Assembly: GCA_046262995.1 (NCBI GenBank)
Contig: JBHELQ010000122.1
Coordinates: 1 to 64,000 of the forward strand
Origin: JBHELQ01 sp046262995
GTDB lineage: Bacteria > Actinomycetota > Thermoleophilia > Solirubrobacterales > Thermoleophilaceae
Length of the DNA: 64,000 nt
Reading direction: 5' to 3'
Position numbers and translations under genes: made by a program. The stretch's first letter is position 1, and each line of letters begins with the position of its first letter. Of this stretch, positions 33,779 to 42,213 are shown one piece after another. The notes beneath the pieces are model-generated. The model was not told where the DNA came from. It saw only the letters and a list, made by a program, of their open reading frames with translations, and searched no databases.

Positions 33779-35413
33779 GTGCCCGACGAGAGCCTCGTAC
33801 GGTTCCGCAGGGTCGTCGCCACCGCGCTCGACGAGATGGAGCGCCGGCGCCAGGAGGTGAACGACCTCAACGTGTTCCCCGTCGCCGACGGCGACACAGG
33901 CGACAACATGGCCATGACCATGCGTGCCGTGCTGGATGAGCTGGACCGCATGAACGGCCAGCCGATCGACGCGATCGGGCGGGACGAGCTGGTCAGCGCG
34001 GTCGCCCGCGCCGCTCTCCTCGGAGCCCGTGGGAACAGCGGGGTGATCCTGTCGCAGATCGTGCGCGGCGCGGCCGAGGAGCTGGCCTCGAGGCCAGGCG
34101 AGCTCGTGGACCCTGTGCTCGTCTCGGCGGCGTTCGCGCGCGCGGCCGACGCCGCGTACGCGTCCGTGCGCGATCCGGCCGAGGGCACGATGCTCTCCGC
34201 GGTGCGGGCGATGTCGAGCCGTGTGGCCCATGACCTGGCGCACATGAACACCCGGCGACTCGGCGCCGACTCCACCCCCGACGAACAGGACGCCCTGCTC
34301 GCCGAGGTGCTCCAGAACGCGCTGGCGGCCGCCAAGGAGGCGGTCGAGCGCGGCCCCGAGCAGCTGGCCGTACTGCGCGAGGCGGGGGTCGTCGACGCGG
34401 GTGCCTACGGGCTCACCGTCATAGTTGCCGGTTGCCTGGCGGCGCTTCGCGGCGCCGACCGCACCGACCTCGACCACCAGGGCGTGCCCGTCGGCTCGCT
34501 GCACCTGCCCGAGCACGAGTCGTCGCGCTACCGCTACTGCACCAACTTCGCGGTGACCGGGCAGGACCTGGACTCGGGCTCGTTCGTGCCGCGGCTCGAG
34601 GAGCTCGGCGACTCCGTCCTCGTGGTGGGCGACGAGCAGACGCTGCGTGTACACGTGCACACCGACGAGCCCGAGGACGCCGTCGCGCTGTTCGAGGCGG
34701 TCGGCGACGTGTCGCGCTTCGACGTCGCCGACATGCGCGAGCAGACCGCCGAGCGGAGCGCGCGGCTGTCCGCGCGCGAGCCGGCCGCCTGCGGCGCCGT
34801 CGCCGTGGCGAGCGGCGACGGGCTGAAGCGCCTGTACGCGGACCTCGGCGTGCTCGTCGTGGACGGCGGCGCCACGCTCAACCCGTCAACCTACGAGCTG
34901 CTGGCCGGCATCCACGGCGCCGCCGGGGACGAGGTCCTCGTCCTCCCGAACAGCCCGAACGTCATTCTCGCCGCGGAGCGCGCGGCTGAGCTGTCCGAGC
35001 GGCCTGCCCGAGTCGTGCCCACGACCTCGCCGCAGCAGGGCCTGGCGGCGATGCTCGCCTTCGACGACTCGCTGCTGGTGGCCGAGAACGCGCGCGCGGT
35101 CGCGGACGCCGCGCGGTCAGTGCGCAGCGGCGGCGTCGCGCCGGCGGCGCGTGACGACACCCAGGGCCGCTTCAAGCAGGGGGAGGCCGTCGGATACATC
35201 GACGCTGAGCTGGTCGCCTTCGGCGACCCCGGAGAGACCCTGGCGAAGACCCTCGAGCGGGTGACCCAGGGCGCCGAGCTCGTGACCTGCATCGCGGGCG
35301 CGGGCCGGCCGCTGCCGCGCGAGCGCGTCGAGCAGGCGCTGCCCGAGGGCGTGGAGCTGGAGTACCACGAAGGGGGCCAGCCGGCCTGGTGGTGGCTCCT
35401 CTGCGGCGAATAG
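33779..35413 (+). CDS. DAK2/DegV-like kinase, FakA (YloV) family
   Basis: A 544-residue protein. The N-terminal DAK2 nucleotide-binding domain has ADGDTGDNM (36-44, with metal-binding Asp37, Asp39 and Asp42) and GARGNSGVILSQI. The C-terminal half is DegV/FakA-like. The established role of FakA is to phosphorylate fatty acids bound to a FakB partner for lipid synthesis; no FakB or the usual small YloU gene is adjacent. The start GTG at 33779 lies 13 bases after AGGAG, rather far. It runs into recG with about 25 bases of overlap, an order shared with Bacillus (rpmB-yloU-yloV-recG). Confidence 0.85.
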   Translation: MPDESLVRFRRVVATALDEMERRRQEVNDLNVFPVADGDTGDNMAMTMRAVLDELDRMNGQPIDAIGRDELVSAVARAALLGARGNSGVILSQIVRGAAEELASRPGELVDPVLVSAAFARAADAAYASVRDPAEGTMLSAVRAMSSRVAHDLAHMNTRRLGADSTPDEQDALLAEVLQNALAAAKEAVERGPEQLAVLREAGVVDAGAYGLTVIVAGCLAALRGADRTDLDHQGVPVGSLHLPEHESSRYRYCTNFAVTGQDLDSGSFVPRLEELGDSVLVVGDEQTLRVHVHTDEPEDAVALFEAVGDVSRFDVADMREQTAERSARLSAREPAACGAVAVASGDGLKRLYADLGVLVVDGGATLNPSTYELLAGIHGAAGDEVLVLPNSPNVILAAERAAELSERPARVVPTTSPQQGLAAMLAFDDSLLVAENARAVADAARSVRSGGVAPAARDDTQGRFKQGEAVGYIDAELVAFGDPGETLAKTLERVTQGAELVTCIAGAGRPLPRERVEQALPEGVELEYHEGGQPAWWWLLCGE

Positions 35414-37572
35414 GGCCCGAGCGCCCGCCTGACGTCCGCCCCAGCGTCTATCACCGAGCCATACGCACCTTCGCCGGAACCGACGAGCTGACCGAGGAGG
35501 CGGCGCGCGCCGCGCCGCTGCGCTCGCTGCCGCGGCCCAGCCTGCTCGCGGAGCCCCTCAGCCTGAAGGGGCCCCCCGGCAAGGCACTCGAGGCACTCGG
35601 GATCGAAAGTTACGGCGACCTCGTGGAGCACCTGCCGCGCGAGCACCGGGAGCGGGACGCCCGCCCGATCGCGAGCCTGGCGCCCGGGGACGAAGCGGCG
35701 GTCGCGGTCGTGGTCCGCAAGGTCGCCGTGCGCCCGATGCGCAACCGCCGGCAGAAGCGTGTCGAGGCGCGTGTCGCCGACCAGACGGGTCCCATGCTGG
35801 CCGTCTGGTTCAACCAGCCGTGGGTGGCCCGCCAGCTGACCGAGGGGAGCGAGGTGCTGCTCTACGGCCAGCGCAGGGACCGCAACCAGTTCTGGGTCAA
35901 GGAGCACGAGCTCCTGGACGGCGACCTGGCGGCGCCGGCGGTCGGCAGGGTGCCGATGTACCCGGCCAGCGAGGGGATCAGCGCCGCGAGGCTGCGAAAG
36001 CTCGTCTGGGACGCCTTCGGTCGCATGCGCCACGCGGTCGAGCCGCTTCCCTCGCGACTGCGCGCCGCCGAGCGGCTGCCGGATCGCCACGCGGCCCTTG
36101 CCGGCGTGCACTTTCCCGACGACGAGGAGGAAGCGTCCGGCGGACGCCGCCGGTTGGCCTTCGAGGAGCTCCTTCTGCTTCAGCTGGCGGTCGCGGGCAG
36201 GCGGCGCGCCCGTCGCGAGCAGCTGCGGGCCACGCGACTGGAGCCGCGGGGCGAGCTCGTCGCCCCCTGGCTGGAAGCGCTCCCGTTCGAGCCGACGGGA
36301 GACCAGCAGCGCGCGTTCGCGGCGATCGACGCCGACCTGGCGTCCGAGCGGCCGATGCAGCGCCTCCTGATGGGGGAGGTCGGCTCCGGCAAGACCGTGG
36401 TCGCCCTGCACGCCATGCTGCGGGCGGTGGAGAACGGCCGGCAGGCCGCGTTGATGGCTCCCACGGAGACGCTCGCCGAACAGCACCAGCTGACGCTCGA
36501 CCGCTTGCTCGGGGGCCTCGTGCCGATCGAGCTCCTGACCGGCTCCACCTCCGCCGCTCGCCGACGCGACCTCCTCGGGCGACTCCAATCCGGCGAGCTC
36601 GGCATCGTCGTCGGCACCCACGCCCTGATCGAGGACGTGGTCGAGCTCCGGTCGCTCGCGCTCGTCGTCGTCGACGAGCAGCACCGCTTCGGCGTCCGCC
36701 AGCGGGCGGCGCTCGACCGCAAGGCGCCACCGGGCCACGTCCCGCACGCCCTGCACATGACGGCCACCCCGATCCCGCGGACGCTGTCGCTCACGGCGTA
36801 CGGCGATCTCGACGCGACCGTGCTGCGCGAGCTGCCGGCCGGGCGACAACCGGTCGAGACGCACGTGGTGGACGGGGAGCGCGCCCGGCGCCGTGCCTAT
36901 GCGCGCATTCGCGAGGAGATCGGCAAGGGCCGCCAGTGCTTCGTCGTCTGCCCGCTGGTCGACGAATCCGAGGCGCTCCAGGCGAAGGCGGCGACGGCCG
37001 AGTACGAGCGCCTCCGCGGCGGCGAGTTCGAGGGCCAGCGCGTCGAGCTGATCCACGGCCAGATGCCCAGTGCGGCCAAGCAGGCCGCCATGAAGGCCTT
37101 CGCCGACGGCGCGGCTGACGTCCTCGTCGCCACCAGCGTGGTGGAGGTGGGCATCGACGTGCCCAACGCCACGGTGATGCTGATCGAGGCAGCCGAGCGC
37201 TACGGCCTCTCGCAGCTGCACCAGCTCCGGGGCCGCGTGGGGCGCGGGGAGCACAGCTCCCTGTGCATCCTGTTCGGGGATCCCGGGCTGCCGCGCCTCG
37301 AGGCGATCGCGCGCGAGGCGGACGGGTTCCGACTCGCCGAGTTCGACTTGCGCCTGCGCGGGGCCGGTGAGGTGCTCGGCACCCGCCAGCACGGGCTGCC
37401 GGAGTTCCGCGTGGCGCGGCTGCCCGACGACGCGGAGCTCCTGGAGCGGGCCCGCGCCCGCGCGGACGAGCTGCTCGACGCCGATCCGCAGCTGGCCGGG
37501 CCCGAGCAGGCGCTGCTGCGCGAAGCCGTCGCGGCGCGCTTCGGTCCGGCGCTCGAGCCGATCCCCGCGTGA
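35389..37572 (+). CDS. recG: ATP-dependent DNA helicase RecG
   Basis: RecG remodels stalled forks and branched DNA. The 727-residue protein has the N-terminal wedge/OB domain (about 60-200), the SF2 helicase core with Walker A MGEVGSGKT, Walker B VVVDEQHRFG, MTATPIPRTLSL and the motif VI region QLHQLRGRVGRGEH, then the C-terminal RecG domain ending ARLPDD. The family-typical region starts near residue 45; the first residues overlap the previous gene, so the exact start (GTG at 35389 or 35392) is uncertain. The stop overlaps the rsmD GTG in GTGA. Confidence 0.95.
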   Translation: MVAPLRRIGPERPPDVRPSVYHRAIRTFAGTDELTEEAARAAPLRSLPRPSLLAEPLSLKGPPGKALEALGIESYGDLVEHLPREHRERDARPIASLAPGDEAAVAVVVRKVAVRPMRNRRQKRVEARVADQTGPMLAVWFNQPWVARQLTEGSEVLLYGQRRDRNQFWVKEHELLDGDLAAPAVGRVPMYPASEGISAARLRKLVWDAFGRMRHAVEPLPSRLRAAERLPDRHAALAGVHFPDDEEEASGGRRRLAFEELLLLQLAVAGRRRARREQLRATRLEPRGELVAPWLEALPFEPTGDQQRAFAAIDADLASERPMQRLLMGEVGSGKTVVALHAMLRAVENGRQAALMAPTETLAEQHQLTLDRLLGGLVPIELLTGSTSAARRRDLLGRLQSGELGIVVGTHALIEDVVELRSLALVVVDEQHRFGVRQRAALDRKAPPGHVPHALHMTATPIPRTLSLTAYGDLDATVLRELPAGRQPVETHVVDGERARRRAYARIREEIGKGRQCFVVCPLVDESEALQAKAATAEYERLRGGEFEGQRVELIHGQMPSAAKQAAMKAFADGAADVLVATSVVEVGIDVPNATVMLIEAAERYGLSQLHQLRGRVGRGEHSSLCILFGDPGLPRLEAIAREADGFRLAEFDLRLRGAGEVLGTRQHGLPEFRVARLPDDAELLERARARADELLDADPQLAGPEQALLREAVAARFGPALEPIPA

Positions 37573-38096
37573 GGGTCGTCGCCGGGGCGTTCAAGGGACG
37601 ACGGCTGCAGGCGCCCCGCGGGAAGCGCACGCGGCCCACCGCCGACCGCGTGCGCGAGGCGCTCTTCTCGATGCTGGGAGACGTCTCCGGCGCGCGCGTG
37701 CTGGACCTCTACGCCGGCTCCGGCGCGCTTGGGATCGAGGCGCTCTCGCGCGGGGCCGCGCGCGCTCTCTTCGTGGACAGCGATCGAGCGGCGGTGGCCG
37801 CCATCAGGCGCAACCTGGAGGCCGTCGACAGCGCTGCCGAGGTCCGGCGCCAGGACGTCGTGCGCTTCCTGGCGGCCGGCACGGGCGGCACGTTCGACCT
37901 CGTCTTCGTCGACCCGCCATATGATTCCCCTGGCCGCCTGGGGGATTCGCTCTCGGAACGGCTTCCGCCTCTCCTGAGCCAAGACGCCCGCATCGTGACC
38001 GAGTCCGACAAGCGCAAGCCCCTCGAGCTCGAGCTGCCGCTCGTCACCGAGCGCACCTACGGCGACACCCGGATTGCGCTCCACCGCCGTGCCTGA
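37569..38096 (+). CDS. rsmD: 16S rRNA (guanine-N2) methyltransferase RsmD
   Basis: RsmD methylates G966 (E. coli numbering) of 16S rRNA. The 175-residue protein has the family start MRVVAGAFKGRRLQAP, RPTADRVREALFSML, motif I LDLYAGSGALGIEAL and the catalytic DPPY. The GTG start sits in a GTGA overlap with recG, and the 3' end overlaps coaD by 8 bases; the rsmD-coaD pair is widely conserved. Confidence 0.95.
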   Translation: MRVVAGAFKGRRLQAPRGKRTRPTADRVREALFSMLGDVSGARVLDLYAGSGALGIEALSRGAARALFVDSDRAAVAAIRRNLEAVDSAAEVRRQDVVRFLAAGTGGTFDLVFVDPPYDSPGRLGDSLSERLPPLLSQDARIVTESDKRKPLELELPLVTERTYGDTRIALHRRA

Positions 38097-38589
38097 ACGC
38101 AACGGCGGGATCGCCGTCTGTCCGGGGTCGTACGACCCGGTCACATACGGGCACCTGGACATCATCGGCCGCACCTCCGCGGTGTTCGACAACGTCATCG
38201 TCGGCGTGGTGAACATGCCGGTGCGGAAGCAGGCGACGCTCTTCAGCGCGGACGACAGGGTCGGCTTCATCGAGGCCGAGGTCGCGGAACTTGGCAATGT
38301 GCAGGTAAAACCCTTTGATACGTTGCTCGTCGATTTCGCCCGCGAGAACGGCGCGACGGCCATCGTCAAGGGATTGCGGGCGATTTCGGACTTCGAGTAC
38401 GAGTTCGAGATGAACCAGCTCAACCGCAAGATGGCACCCGAGATCGAGAGCATCTACCTGATGGCCGCTCCCCAGTTCAGCTTCCTGAGCTCGAGCGGCA
38501 TCAAGGAGCTCGCCATGTTCGGGGGCGACATCGGCGGCCTCGTGCCCGACCGGGTGGCCGTCCGGTTGGAGGAAGAGCTGAAGCGTTAG
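38089..38589 (+). CDS. coaD: phosphopantetheine adenylyltransferase
   Basis: CoaD makes dephospho-CoA, the penultimate step of coenzyme A synthesis. The 166-residue protein has CPGSYDPVTYGHLDII (the nucleotidyl-transferase (T/H)xGH site reads TYGH), VKGLRAISDFEYEFEMNQLN and FLSSSGIKE. I choose the GTG at 38089, which puts the start just before the conserved strand; a TTG at 38074 would add five unconserved residues. Confidence 0.95.
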   Translation: MPERNGGIAVCPGSYDPVTYGHLDIIGRTSAVFDNVIVGVVNMPVRKQATLFSADDRVGFIEAEVAELGNVQVKPFDTLLVDFARENGATAIVKGLRAISDFEYEFEMNQLNRKMAPEIESIYLMAAPQFSFLSSSGIKELAMFGGDIGGLVPDRVAVRLEEELKR

Positions 38590-38665
38590 CGAACATGCAA
38601 CCGCAGACGTGATGTCGAAGGGTTTTCGCCATAACGCGGACCCGGACCTCACGCGGAGGTAACTC

Positions 38666-39127
38666 ATGGACGTCCTGGTCCTGATCGACAAGCTCGACGA
38701 CACGATTCACAACGCCAAGCCGGTGCCGCTGACCGATCAGGTGCGCGTGGACAAGGAGGAGGTCTACGACATCCTCGACCAGATGCGCGCGACGATCCCG
38801 GAGGAGATCAAGCAGGCGCGCTGGATCGTCAAGGAACGTCAGGAGATGCTGGCCGAGGCGAAGCGCGAGGCCGAGCGGATCGTCAAGGAGGCGCGCGAGG
38901 AGCAGGACCGGCTGATCTCCGAGGAAGAGGTCGTGAAGCAGGCCGAGCGTCAGGCGGAGGAGATCGTCGAGGAGGCCCGGACTCGCGAGCGCGAGATCCG
39001 GCTGGGGGCCGAGGACTACGCCGACGAGATCCTGAACACGCTCGAGGTGAACCTCGAGAAGTTCAGCGCCGCGGTCCGGCGCGGGCGCGACCGGCTTGCC
39101 GGGCGCGAAGAGGCCGAGGTCGGCTGA
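38666..39127 (+). CDS. sepIVA: coiled-coil septum/DivIVA-like protein (SepIVA-type)
   Basis: A 153-residue, highly charged protein. The short N-terminal segment MDVLVLIDKLDDTIHNAKPVPLTDQVRVDKEEVYDILDQMR is followed by a long coiled coil (about 48-140) rich in Glu, Arg and Ala. Position between coaD and DUF177 matches mycobacterial Rv2927c (SepIVA), a septum-associated protein; this one is shorter than the ~245 residues there, so the symbol rests mainly on synteny. It has a clear GGAGGT ribosome binding site five bases before the ATG and probably its own promoter in the 76-base gap after coaD. Confidence 0.65.
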   Translation: MDVLVLIDKLDDTIHNAKPVPLTDQVRVDKEEVYDILDQMRATIPEEIKQARWIVKERQEMLAEAKREAERIVKEAREEQDRLISEEEVVKQAERQAEEIVEEARTREREIRLGAEDYADEILNTLEVNLEKFSAAVRRGRDRLAGREEAEVG

Positions 39128-39504
39128 GCGCGTACCTCCACACCTGCTACCGGATCGGCGACATCGACCGATCGGTCGCCTTCTACGAGAAGCTCGGCTT
39201 CGAGGAGCGGGCCCGGATGCCGATCGGCGACGAGGCGACGAACGTGTTCATGGGCCTGCCGGGCGACGACCCGCGGCTCGAGCTGACCTACAACCACGGC
39301 GTGGACTCGTACGAGCTCGGGACCGGCTACAACCACATCGCGATCGCCGTGGACGGTCTCGACGACACGCTGGAGGGGCTGGCCGCCGACGGGATCGATC
39401 CGGAGAAGCCGCCCTACCGGCCGGGTGGGCGCACCGAGGGGCCGCGGATCTGCTTCGTGCAGGATCCCGATGGCTACCGCGTCGAGCTGATCGAGCGCTC
39501 CTAG
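39124..39504 (+). CDS. gloA: glyoxalase I-like metalloenzyme, probable CTG start
   Basis: A 126-residue protein of the vicinal-oxygen-chelate fold resembling lactoylglutathione lyase. The four metal ligands are seen as His in YLHTCYRI, Glu in LELTYN, His in YNHIAIAV and Glu in YRVELIE. The first ATG in frame (39217) would remove the first ligand and the first half-module, and no ATG, GTG or TTG precedes it in frame. The CTG at 39124 overlaps the previous stop as CTGA, the same geometry as the ATGA/GTGA couplings elsewhere, so I take it as the start. Actinobacteria lack glutathione, so the thiol substrate may differ. Confidence 0.75.
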   Translation: MSAYLHTCYRIGDIDRSVAFYEKLGFEERARMPIGDEATNVFMGLPGDDPRLELTYNHGVDSYELGTGYNHIAIAVDGLDDTLEGLAADGIDPEKPPYRPGGRTEGPRICFVQDPDGYRVELIERS

Positions 39505-39526
39505 GACGGAGCTCGTCTCGGCGGGC

Positions 39527-39532
39527 TAGTCT
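39527..39532 (+). promoter_or_regulatory. candidate -10 box of the DUF177 gene (leaderless type)
   Basis: GCTAGTCT; TAGTCT ends 7 bases before the GTG at 39540. Confidence 0.55.
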
Positions 39533-39539
39533 CGGGACG

Positions 39540-40052
39540 GTGAGCCGCCGGACCGACAGCTTCGATCTCGGAAGGCTCGGGCTCTCGTCCGGTGAGGCAC
39601 TGCGCGTCGAGCTCGATGTAAACGTGGAGCCACTGCGCTTCGGCGGGCAGCAGTACGGGGTCGAGCAGGGATTCGTCGGGTCCGAGCTGGACATCTCACG
39701 CACCGCCTCGGGTTACTCGCTCCGACTGCGGTACGCCGCGGGCCTCGAGGGACCCTGCATGCGCTGCCTCGAGCCCGCGCGGCATGCGCTGGTGATCGAC
39801 GCGCGCGAGGTCGATCAGCCCGGTGGCGGCGATGAGCTCAGCTCCCCCTATCTCGACGAGCAGGAGCTCGACCTGCGCGCATGGACGCGGGACGCCCTGC
39901 TGCTCGCGCTGCCCGCGCAGATCGTCTGCCGGGAGGACTGCCTCGGGCTCTGTGCGGTCTGCGGCGAGAACCTGAACGTCGCGCCCGAGCACGGGCACGA
40001 GAGCGAGCCGGACCCGCGCTGGGCGGCTCTTCGCGAGCTTCGGCTCGACTAG
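39540..40052 (+). CDS. DUF177 (YceD) protein
   Basis: A 170-residue protein of the YceD/DUF177 family, found next to rpmF in most bacteria and linked to 23S rRNA accumulation or ribosome assembly. It has GPCMRCLEPARHALVIDAREV and, near the C-terminus, a Cys cluster CREDCLGLCAVCG that probably binds zinc. The GTG at 39540 gives the family-like start FDLGRLGLSSGEALRVE. A few bases separate it from rpmF. Confidence 0.88.
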   Translation: MSRRTDSFDLGRLGLSSGEALRVELDVNVEPLRFGGQQYGVEQGFVGSELDISRTASGYSLRLRYAAGLEGPCMRCLEPARHALVIDAREVDQPGGGDELSSPYLDEQELDLRAWTRDALLLALPAQIVCREDCLGLCAVCGENLNVAPEHGHESEPDPRWAALRELRLD

Positions 40053-40061
40053 GCCGGCGGC

Positions 40062-40067
40062 TAGACT
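40062..40067 (+). promoter_or_regulatory. candidate -10 box of rpmF (leaderless type)
   Basis: GCTAGACT; TAGACT ends 10 bases before the ATG at 40078. Confidence 0.5.
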
Positions 40068-40077
40068 GGCGCCTTCG

Positions 40078-40281
40078 ATGGCCGTCCCGAAGCAAAGGCA
40101 GTCTCACTCGCGCACCCACAAGCGGCGCTCCCAGCACAAGATCTCGCCGCCGGGGCTCCACTCCTGCCCCCGCTGTCACTCGCCGAAGCTCCCCCACCGC
40201 GTCTGCTCCGTATGTGGCACGTACGCGGGACGCGAGGTGATCGTGCAGGAGCAGGGCGGGCCGGAGACAGAAGACTCCTAG
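40078..40281 (+). CDS. rpmF: 50S ribosomal protein L32, zinc-binding form
   Basis: A 67-residue L32 with the basic start MAVPKQRQSHSRTHKRRSQ and two CxxC pairs (Cys30/33 and Cys43/46) that form the zinc ribbon of the C+ type. It precedes plsX, the usual rpmF-plsX order linking translation and lipid synthesis genes. Confidence 0.95.
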   Translation: MAVPKQRQSHSRTHKRRSQHKISPPGLHSCPRCHSPKLPHRVCSVCGTYAGREVIVQEQGGPETEDS

Positions 40282-40289
40282 TCCTCTCC

Positions 40290-41288
40290 GTGATCGCGGT
40301 CGATGCCAACGGCGCGGACCGCGGCCCGGCGAGCGTCGCCGAGGGTGTCCGCCTGGCCAGGCTGCCCGCGCTTGTGTTCGGGCCCGCCCGTGAGCTCGCC
40401 GGCGCGGGACCGCTCGCCGAGGTGGTGGACGCTCCGGTCGCGGCCGCTGGTGGAGTCGAGCCCACGCGGGCGGTGAGGCGGCACCCCGACGCCTCGATCG
40501 TCCAGGCCGCCGGGGCGGTGGGCGAGGGGCGCGCGGACGCGCTGGTCTCCGCCGGCAGCACCGGGCCGACGCTCGCCGCGGCGACCTTGCACATCAAGCG
40601 GATCCGCGGCGTCTACCGCCCCGCGCTCGCGGTGTCGTTGCCCGTGCCCGCCGGTCCCGTCCTGCTGCTCGACTGCGGGGCCAACGTCGAGGTGCGTAGT
40701 GAGCACCTCGTCCAGTTCGCGTACATGGGCGCCTGCTTCATGGAGGCCGTGCACGGCGTGAGGCGCCCGCGCGTCGGCCTGCTGAGCGTGGGCGAGGAGC
40801 AGGGCAAGGGCACGTCCACGCTGCTGGAGGCCCACGCGCGCCTCGCGGACGGCCCGCTCAACTTCGCCGGCAACGTGGAGGGCTTCGACCTGCCGGCGGC
40901 CGCGGTGGACGTGATCGTGTCGGACGGCTTCACCGGCAATGTCGCGCTCAAGGTCGCCGAGGGCACCTCGCGGACGATCGGCTCCGCCATTCGGGCGGCC
41001 ATCAGGTCGGGACCGGTATCGAGCGTCGGCGGGCTGCTGATCCGCCGCAAGCTCGGCCGCCTGCGCGACCAGCTCGACCCGGAGAGAGTGGGGGGCGCGA
41101 TCCTGCTCGGCCTGCGCAAGCCGGTCGTCGTGGCGCACGGCAGCTTCGGGCCCGACGGGATCGCCAGCGCCGTCCGGCTGGCGAGACGCGCCGTCGACGA
41201 ACGCATGGTCGAGGGGACCCGCGACGCGCTCGAGGAGGCCGGGGCATTGAGGTCCGTGCCCGCTGCTAGCGTCGCCCCGGCCCAATGA
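40290..41288 (+). CDS. plsX: phosphate acyltransferase PlsX
   Basis: PlsX converts acyl-ACP to acyl-phosphate for phospholipid synthesis. The 332-residue protein shows AVDANGADRGP at the start, VSAGSTGPTLAAA (Ser-Thr in place of the commoner SAGNTGA), LLDCGANVE and SDGFTGNVALK. The GTG at 40290 gives the canonical N-terminus, 8 bases after rpmF. The stop overlaps the acpP ATG in ATGA. Confidence 0.93.
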   Translation: MIAVDANGADRGPASVAEGVRLARLPALVFGPARELAGAGPLAEVVDAPVAAAGGVEPTRAVRRHPDASIVQAAGAVGEGRADALVSAGSTGPTLAAATLHIKRIRGVYRPALAVSLPVPAGPVLLLDCGANVEVRSEHLVQFAYMGACFMEAVHGVRRPRVGLLSVGEEQGKGTSTLLEAHARLADGPLNFAGNVEGFDLPAAAVDVIVSDGFTGNVALKVAEGTSRTIGSAIRAAIRSGPVSSVGGLLIRRKLGRLRDQLDPERVGGAILLGLRKPVVVAHGSFGPDGIASAVRLARRAVDERMVEGTRDALEEAGALRSVPAASVAPAQ

Positions 41289-41539
41289 CCCGGGAAGAGG
41301 TCCTAGAGCGAATACGCGATCACCTGTCCACCGAGCTGGAGGTGGAGCCCGACCGCATCCAGGACGGGACCCGCTTCAAGGAGGACCTGGAGGCCGACTC
41401 GCTCGACCTCGTCGAGCTGGTCGTCGAGCTCGAGGACAGTTACGGGATCCGGATCCCCGACCAGGAGGCGGCCAGGATCCTGACGGTCGGCCAGGCCGCG
41501 GACTTCGTCGCCGCCCATGCCGCGGAGATCACAGGCTGA
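41285..41539 (+). CDS. acpP: acyl carrier protein
   Basis: An acidic 84-residue carrier with the DSLD phosphopantetheine site in LEADSLDLVELVVELED. It shuttles acyl chains for fatty-acid synthesis and supplies PlsX next door. It overlaps plsX by 4 bases. A TAGCGT (41267-41272) 12 bases before the ATG could be an extra internal promoter. Confidence 0.95.
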   Translation: MTREEVLERIRDHLSTELEVEPDRIQDGTRFKEDLEADSLDLVELVVELEDSYGIRIPDQEAARILTVGQAADFVAAHAAEITG

Positions 41540-42212
41540 GACGCTCGCCGAACTGCTCGATGAGCTTCCGGACGAGCTTCGGGCTCAGGCTCTCACCCAC
41601 GCCTCCTGGGTCGACCACCGGGCCGAGTCGTACGAGCGCCTGGCATTCCTCGGGGACGTGGTCCTGAGCCTCGCCGTCTCCGACCATCTGTTTCCGCGCT
41701 TCGAGCGCTACGGCGCGGGGCGCCTGACCAAGGTGCGGGCCCAGGCCGTCAGCGGCGCGTCCTGCGCGCGCGTCGCCCGCGGGATCGGGGTCCCTGACCT
41801 GTTGCGGCAGGCGGCCCCGGAGGGGACCGGCCGCAGCGCCGCGATGCTGGTCGAGTCGGAGCGCGTCCTGGCCTCGGTGTGCGAGGCGATCATCGGCGCG
41901 TCCTACTCGGCCTTCGGGCTCGAGCGCACGTCGGCCGGGGTCGTGCGCTCGTTCGAGCGGGAGATCGACGAGGCGCTGGAGCATCCGATCGACTTCAAGT
42001 CCCTGCTCCAGGAGCGGCTCGCCCGGAAGGCGGAGGTCGTCGCGTACCGGATCGACTCGGAGGCGGGGCCCGCCCACGACCGCAGCTTCGTGGCCGTCGC
42101 CGAGGTCGCGGGGCAGGAGGTCGGGCGCGGCGAGGGGAGGACCAAGAAGGCCGCCGAGCAGGAGGCCGCGCTGCAGGCGCTCGACTCCATCGAGGCGGCG
42201 GAGACGGGCTGA
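41517..42212 (+). CDS. rnc: ribonuclease III with altered active site
   Basis: A 231-residue RNase III with an N-terminal nuclease domain (signature ERLAFLGDVVL, 40-50) and a C-terminal double-stranded RNA-binding domain (about 158-228, with GRTKKAAEQEAALQAL). Set against E. coli, Glu38, Asp45 and Glu117 are kept (Glu40, Asp47 and Glu123 here). The positions of Glu41, Glu65 and Asp114 read Ala43, Ala67 and Ser120. The location (acpP-rnc-smc) is the usual one, so it is the true orthologue. The start overlaps acpP by 23 bases; no other ATG or GTG is available. Confidence 0.88.
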   Translation: MPRRSQAETLAELLDELPDELRAQALTHASWVDHRAESYERLAFLGDVVLSLAVSDHLFPRFERYGAGRLTKVRAQAVSGASCARVARGIGVPDLLRQAAPEGTGRSAAMLVESERVLASVCEAIIGASYSAFGLERTSAGVVRSFEREIDEALEHPIDFKSLLQERLARKAEVVAYRIDSEAGPAHDRSFVAVAEVAGQEVGRGEGRTKKAAEQEAALQALDSIEAAETG

Positions 42213-42213
42213 C

